DNA of 8,594 nucleotides. Source: Bdellovibrionales bacterium. GTDB taxonomy: Bacteria; Bdellovibrionota; Bdellovibrionia; Bdellovibrionales; JAMPXM01. The notes under the pieces were generated by a model. The model did not search any database and was not told the DNA's origin. It saw nothing but the letters and a program-made list of their open reading frames with translations. Numbering within the stretch: the stretch's first letter is position 1; the number at the start of each line of letters is the position of its first letter. The position numbers were made by a program, and so were the translations under genes. Below are positions 5,722 through 8,594 of this stretch, piece by piece. Where the stretch lies: contig SXSP01000247.1 of assembly GCA_005792225.1 (NCBI GenBank), positions 1-8,594 on the forward strand. The letters are read 5' to 3'.

Positions 5722-6603
5722 TCACCGCGAGTCCGCGAGCTTCGGACTCCGCGCCTTCTCGGCTAAGTTTAAAATCGCGTTCGCGTAGTCGCGGCTGTTG
5801 TTGTAATTCAAGAGAGCCTTCATGTGGGTTTTCACCCGCGTTTTTCTCCAGCCATTGGACTTAAGGTAATTTCCTACGCTCGCGATCGCGTCGCCGGCTT
5901 GATTCAAATCCGGCGGGGCTCCGGGAGCCGCACTCTTAGCCCAGCGGGCGTAGCTAGAAGGAAGAAATTGCGACATGCCGAACGCGCCGGCGAAGGACCC
6001 GCGGATCTTGAACGCGATCTTTCCTTTCTCCTTATAAATCTTCTCGATGGCTTTCAACTCCCCCATCGCCCACTTGACCTTCGTCTTCGTGCGGTCGGGA
6101 ATTTTTGCGAGATCCTTCTTTGAAGGATTGTCGGAGAATCGTTTGGTGCCCTTCGTCCGCAGGTACTTCACGACCGAGGGACGATCGGCCTGGATGAGGT
6201 GGACGAACACGCTGGCTACGTGGAACTTTCCCAAATTTTGACCGTAGCGCGATTCGATGAAGAGAAGACTCGAGATCACCGACGACGGTACGCCGCTCGA
6301 TTTCTCCGTTTTGACCAGGACGTCGTGGTTCTCTTCCATGAACGAGCGCACGCGATCGGTCGCCTCGTCGGTGACTTGCACGCCGTGGTGATCGCCCTTT
6401 TTAAGATAGAGGAGAACGTTCAGCTCAAGAACATTCTTGAACTCTTCAGGTTCGTAAGTTTTTTTGAGTTCTTTGATGAAGTTGCGCTTAAAGCCTTCCT
6501 TCACCAGTCGCTTCTCGACGCTCTTCCAATCGGGTTCGATTTGGGCCAAAGAGAATTGCGGAAAGAGCAGTCCACAAAGAAGCAAAAGCAATGTTGTCTT
6601 CAT
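5722..6603 (-). CDS. Periplasmic lytic murein transglycosylase, GH103/MltB type (SLT_2), 293 residues
   Basis: The protein should cleave the MurNAc-GlcNAc bond of peptidoglycan non-hydrolytically, leaving 1,6-anhydroMurNAc. Family landmarks appear in order: LLFIESRYGQNLGK (113-126) with E117 at the catalytic glutamate position, GSFAGAFGMSQFLPSSY (202-218) matching the MltB GSYAGAxGxxQFMPSSY block, DAIASVGNYLKSNGW (238-252), and NYNNSRDYANAIL (266-278), the NYN-type substrate-binding block. The signal peptide ends SLA|QI after residue 20. The Cys at residue 10 is preceded by Leu, so there is no lipobox and this version should be soluble, unlike Escherichia coli MltB. There is no C-terminal peptidoglycan-binding domain. 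The ribosome site is weak. It is divergent from the DUF1232 gene and convergent with the lipoprotein gene. It probably acts in wall turnover or in inserting envelope structures. Confidence 0.92.
   Translation of the reverse strand: MKTTLLLLLCGLLFPQFSLAQIEPDWKSVEKRLVKEGFKRNFIKELKKTYEPEEFKNVLELNVLLYLKKGDHHGVQVTDEATDRVRSFMEENHDVLVKTEKSSGVPSSVISSLLFIESRYGQNLGKFHVASVFVHLIQADRPSVVKYLRTKGTKRFSDNPSKKDLAKIPDRTKTKVKWAMGELKAIEKIYKEKGKIAFKIRGSFAGAFGMSQFLPSSYARWAKSAAPGAPPDLNQAGDAIASVGNYLKSNGWRKTRVKTHMKALLNYNNSRDYANAILNLAEKARSPKLADSR
5729..5749. terminator. GC-rich hairpin between convergent genes
   Basis: GAGTCCG (5729-5735) and CGGACTC (5743-5749) form a perfect seven-base stem with a seven-base loop. 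It lies in the last codons of the transglycosylase gene and 24 bases past the lipoprotein stop, where a bidirectional terminator would be useful. No T tract follows on either strand, so intrinsic termination is uncertain. Confidence 0.3.
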
Positions 6604-6620
6604 GACTTAATCATGCCACG

Positions 6621-6641
6621 CGCGGGCTTGCGACTCCCGCG
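6621..6641. repeat. Inverted repeat in the divergent intergenic region
   Basis: CGCGGG (6621-6626) and CCCGCG (6636-6641) are perfect arms separated by nine bases, between the transglycosylase and DUF1232 genes. It could be a hairpin in either 5' leader or an operator for a dimeric regulator. No clear promoter was identified in the 70-base gap. Confidence 0.3.
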
Positions 6642-6652
6642 AAATGCTTGTA

Positions 6653-6673
6653 GACGTTCCAAAGGGAGACGTC
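6653..6673 (+). promoter_or_regulatory. Hairpin that buries the DUF1232 ribosome binding site
   Basis: GACGT (6653-6657) pairs with ACGTC (6669-6673). The inner TCC (6658-6660) can pair with GGA (6665-6667) if G6668 is bulged, leaving a four-base loop. The Shine-Dalgarno AGGGAG (6663-6668) lies inside this structure, which ends directly at the ATG at 6674. Such a structure would lower translation until it is melted. The pairing is seen; the regulatory effect is inferred. Confidence 0.4.
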
Positions 6674-6990
6674 ATGAATCGAGACCAAATTCTCAGTTCA
6701 CTAAAAAAATCGCGGTTCGGGCAGGCCGTAAAGCCTTGGTCGTGGGTCTAACTCTGTTTTATTGCATGATCGACAAAGACACGCCTCTCAGAATCAAGTC
6801 TCTCATCTTAGGAGACCTTCTCTACTTCGTAAGCCCGATCGACACGGTTCCCGATGTGGTGCCGCTTTGGGGCTTCACCGATGATCTCGCGGTGATGACG
6901 GCGACAATCGCCTACATCGCCGCTCACATCAAACCGGAGCATAAACAAAAAGCGGAGGAGCTTGCCTCACAGTGGCTCTCGGAAAAATAA
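6674..6990 (+). CDS. YkvA/DUF1232 membrane-associated protein, reading frame broken by a -1 shift at an A7 run
   Basis: The conserved DUF1232 core is clear: ALVVGLTLFYCMIDKDTP, then VSPIDTVPDVVP and GFTDDLAV, ending at TAA 6988-6990. The family consists of small proteins with one or two hydrophobic segments; their biochemical role is unknown. The natural start is ATG 6674 behind AGGGAG (6663-6668), encoding MNRDQILSSLKK, but its frame stops at 6749-6751 after 25 residues. The domain frame is joined by stepping back one base at A7 (6703-6709), giving a 105-residue product reading LSSLKKIAVRAGRK, typical of the family. One extra A in the run would restore it as well. The alternative is an in-frame ATG at 6613 (125 residues), but it has no ribosome site, an Arg-rich non-family extension, and begins ten bases from the divergent gene's start. 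I prefer the shift model. Whether it is programmed, a mutation or a read error is open. Confidence 0.75.
6703..6709 (+). other. A AAA AAA slippery heptamer
   Basis: Seven A residues sit in exactly the X XXY YYZ phase relative to the ATG at 6674 (CTA AAA AAA). A -1 slip here moves ribosomes from the 25-residue frame into the DUF1232 frame. Runs of this kind also promote polymerase slippage and sequencing indels. Confidence 0.55.
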
Positions 6991-7002
6991 AAGACGAGGT
7001 CC

Positions 7003-7050
7003 AATTCTTCGTCAGAATTCTCGAAAAAAGTTTTCGCTCAAAAATTTTTT
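7003..7050 (+). terminator. AT-rich double hairpin region, weak terminator candidate
   Basis: AATTCT (7003-7008) pairs with AGAATT (7014-7019), and CGAAAA (7022-7027) pairs with TTTTCG (7031-7036). An A5T6 tract (7040-7050) follows. The stems are AT-rich, so termination would be weak. The same tract could act as a bent or UP-like element for the next gene. This fills most of the 75-base gap between the two genes. Confidence 0.3.
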
Positions 7051-7065
7051 GTTTACATTGAGGAC

Positions 7066-7503
7066 ATGCGAATCAAAAGAAGTCATTTCGAGTCTCTTCA
7101 GTTCGTCATCGGTACCTTGCTCACTTGCTTCCTCGTCATCTCGGTTTCCTCGAATCTTCAAGCCCACCCTCTGGTCAAGATGCTCGACCAGAAACCGGCC
7201 CTGGAGACAACACCGCTTGCGCCCTTCAGCTCGGGTTGCGAAGTTCGGTCGGAAGAAAAGAAACTTCCCGTCGAGCCCGAGATTGCGAGTCTCCTTGAGC
7301 CCTACTCTCCTCCCGTGACCGAGAGCCTGGACCAAATGCTCGAAGACGCCTGCGCGGCTGAGCGCGCATCGGCACCGATCGTCGATGACGTTGAGAGCCT
7401 CAACGCTCTCCTGGAAACAATCGAAACCGCTCTTCATCCGACGCCCGAACAGAAGACTTGCGAGGATCTCCTCCCCGTCACTCAACTGATTGCCTCGAAT
7501 TAA
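7066..7503 (+). CDS. Exported protein of unknown function, 145 residues
   Basis: The N-terminus is a signal peptide or signal anchor: MRIKRSHFES, a hydrophobic core at about 11-29, and LQA|HP as the likely cleavage site after residue 33. The mature part is about 112 residues, acidic and Pro/Leu/Glu-rich, with three cysteines (C58, C96, C132) and helical-looking segments (VESLNALLETIETAL at 109-123). The odd number of mature cysteines would allow one disulfide plus one free thiol or a dimer. No domain was recognised. AGGA lies only one base from the ATG, too close for normal Shine-Dalgarno use, while TACATT (7054-7059) sits six bases before it, which raises the option of leaderless translation. 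A strong hairpin at 7513 ends the transcript. Confidence 0.7.
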   Translation: MRIKRSHFESLQFVIGTLLTCFLVISVSSNLQAHPLVKMLDQKPALETTPLAPFSSGCEVRSEEKKLPVEPEIASLLEPYSPPVTESLDQMLEDACAAERASAPIVDDVESLNALLETIETALHPTPEQKTCEDLLPVTQLIASN

Positions 7504-7512
7504 TCTCCCACG

Positions 7513-7542
7513 GCGCGGGTTTCTCCCGCGCGATTGATTTTT
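7513..7542 (+). terminator. Intrinsic terminator of the 7066-7503 gene
   Basis: GCGCGGG (7513-7519) and CCCGCGC (7525-7531) form a perfect seven-base GC stem with a TTTCT loop. GATTGATTTTT follows, with T5 at 7538-7542. It starts nine bases after the stop codon, and the MFS gene begins only nine bases after the T tract. Confidence 0.65.
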
Positions 7543-7551
7543 ACCGTGCTC

Positions 7552-8594
7552 ATGCTTAAAGCGCTCAGACATCGGCCCTTGGCCTTCCTCTGGTTTGGCC
7601 AGGCCCTCTCTTCCGTCGGCGATGAAATTTATCGCGTCGGACTCACCTGGCTTGCGGTTGGTCTCATCGGTGCAGAAACCGGCTATCTCACGGCTGCTCA
7701 GTTTGCGGCGCTCATGCTTCTTAGTTTCATCGGTGGTAAATGGGCGGATCACTGGGAACCGGTGCCCACGATGATCGCGGTCGATCTCGTGCGCGCGGTC
7801 TTGGTCCTGATCCCGGTCGTTTATTCTTACTTCTTTCCCACTTCACTCCCACTTTTGATCGCGGTTGCACTTGGGATTTCTGCAATGAGCGCGTTCTTTG
7901 ATCCTGCTCTCCAGGCGGCGCTTCCGCGTTTTTCACCAGATGTACCCACTCTGCGCGCGGCCACCGGACTCATGAGCACCACCGTTCGTTTGGCCCGCCT
8001 CATTGGCCCCGGCCTGATTGGCGTCCTCTCAGGTCTCGTTCCACCCATCCACTTCTTCACCGTGAACGCCGCGAGTTTTCTTCTCTCCGCCGCTTTCGTA
8101 AAGGGAATCTCTCGTTACGATTGCGCGCGTTCCGAAAACAGGGCGCCCCGCAACCGGATCACATTTAAAGAAGCGATTCTTTCGGGCTTTCACCTCGTTC
8201 GCGCAACGCCCGGCATGCCATACATGATGTTTTCGAAAGCGTTGACCGGCGGCGCTTGGCATTTGGCCTTTCTCTTAGGTTACGCGCTTCTCGTTCAGGA
8301 AATCGATCCGGGCGATGTGCGATCGTTCGGTCTCCTCATCGCGTCCTACGGCGCGGGAAACATCTTGAGCGCTCTCTATTTCGGAAATCGCGAGCGCCCC
8401 AATCCAGACCGAATGATGTACGCCGGCTTCATCTGGTTGGGCCTGGGCTTCGCGCTCATCGCGATCATCCCCGACCTTCGCTGGATCATCGCAGTCGCGG
8501 CCTTCACCGCCTTTGGAGGCCCTATGAACGAACTCGCATTTGTCGATATCGTTCAAACAAGGTTTTCTTCACGAGATATTACGAAAGTCTTTCG
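7552..8594 (+). CDS. Major facilitator superfamily transporter (MFS_3-like), 3' end beyond the window
   Basis: An open frame of 347 codons runs off the right edge. It starts MLKALRHRPLAFLWFGQALS and continues SVGDEIYRVGLTWLAVGLIG, the opening typical of MFS_3/EntS-type exporters (short basic N-terminus, TM1 with Gln, 'S-x-x-GD', TM2). About ten hydrophobic segments are visible, with a basic central loop (YDCARSENRAPRNR) near the expected midpoint after TM6. The motif-A position between TM2 and TM3 reads GGKWADHWEPVPTMIA (61-76): it keeps G-x-x-x-D but lacks the usual basic cluster. It probably sits in the inner membrane and exports small molecules; the substrate is unknown. In-frame GTG (7546) and TTG (7534) are alternative starts, but none of the three has a Shine-Dalgarno. 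Confidence 0.88.
   Translation, partial: MLKALRHRPLAFLWFGQALSSVGDEIYRVGLTWLAVGLIGAETGYLTAAQFAALMLLSFIGGKWADHWEPVPTMIAVDLVRAVLVLIPVVYSYFFPTSLPLLIAVALGISAMSAFFDPALQAALPRFSPDVPTLRAATGLMSTTVRLARLIGPGLIGVLSGLVPPIHFFTVNAASFLLSAAFVKGISRYDCARSENRAPRNRITFKEAILSGFHLVRATPGMPYMMFSKALTGGAWHLAFLLGYALLVQEIDPGDVRSFGLLIASYGAGNILSALYFGNRERPNPDRMMYAGFIWLGLGFALIAIIPDLRWIIAVAAFTAFGGPMNELAFVDIVQTRFSSRDITKVF

Noticed and set aside
6199..6673. Long open frame running antisense through the transglycosylase gene into the DUF1232 domain
   Set aside because: The upstream part is the complement of a well-conserved GH103 gene, is full of His/Arg/Val shadow composition, and has no ribosome site. Only the DUF1232 part is real.
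7012..7752. 246-residue minus-strand open frame
   Set aside because: It is antisense to the 145-residue exported protein and the MFS start, is Arg/Gly/Glu-rich with no domain or signal, and is typical of a shadow frame in GC-rich DNA.
7827..8556. Several minus-strand frames under the MFS gene
   Set aside because: All are antisense to transmembrane segments of a clear MFS transporter.

Overview
The window reads as chromosomal DNA of a Gram-negative bacterium. Its genes encode outer-membrane barrels, an OmpA-type peptidoglycan anchor, a lipoprotein with a lipobox and a periplasmic murein transglycosylase. The mix of barrel-plus-OmpA protein, EF-hand-like secreted protein and many unrecognised exported proteins would suit a deltaproteobacterial or Bdellovibrionota-like lineage. 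That assignment is an inference from gene style, not from a marker gene. No mobile element, CRISPR array, tRNA or rRNA was seen.

Layout. A gene tail (1-182) is followed by a nested inverted repeat and a 55-residue single-span membrane protein (322-489). The stop codon of that small gene overlaps the stop of a convergent outer-membrane barrel gene (486-1040, minus). A divergent intergenic region leads to a 175-residue exported protein (1225-1752), a hairpin, and a barrel-OmpA protein (1797-3149). The latter forms a tight operon with a 440-residue exported protein carrying two DxDxDG loops (3158-4480). Next comes a cysteine-rich lipoprotein of unknown family (4572-5705). It converges on a GH103/MltB-type lytic transglycosylase (5722-6603, minus). 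Divergent from that is a YkvA/DUF1232 gene whose reading frame is broken at an A7 run (6674-6990). An exported 145-residue protein (7066-7503) with a good intrinsic terminator follows, then the first 347 codons of an MFS transporter (7552 to the window end).

Function. Most complete genes encode exported or envelope products, so the region is best described as a cell-envelope neighbourhood: two outer-membrane barrels, one of which can hold peptidoglycan, a murein-cleaving enzyme, and several unknown secreted partners. Only the 1797-4480 pair looks clearly co-transcribed.

Most worth checking: (1) the DUF1232 gene, where a well-placed Shine-Dalgarno and ATG open a frame that joins the conserved domain only through a -1 shift at a correctly phased A AAA AAA heptamer; (2) two mutually exclusive hairpins at the OmpA-family start codon, one of which holds the ATG in its loop and runs into T5; (3) several genes without a usable Shine-Dalgarno whose ATG sits just behind a terminator or a -10-like box, suggesting leaderless starts.
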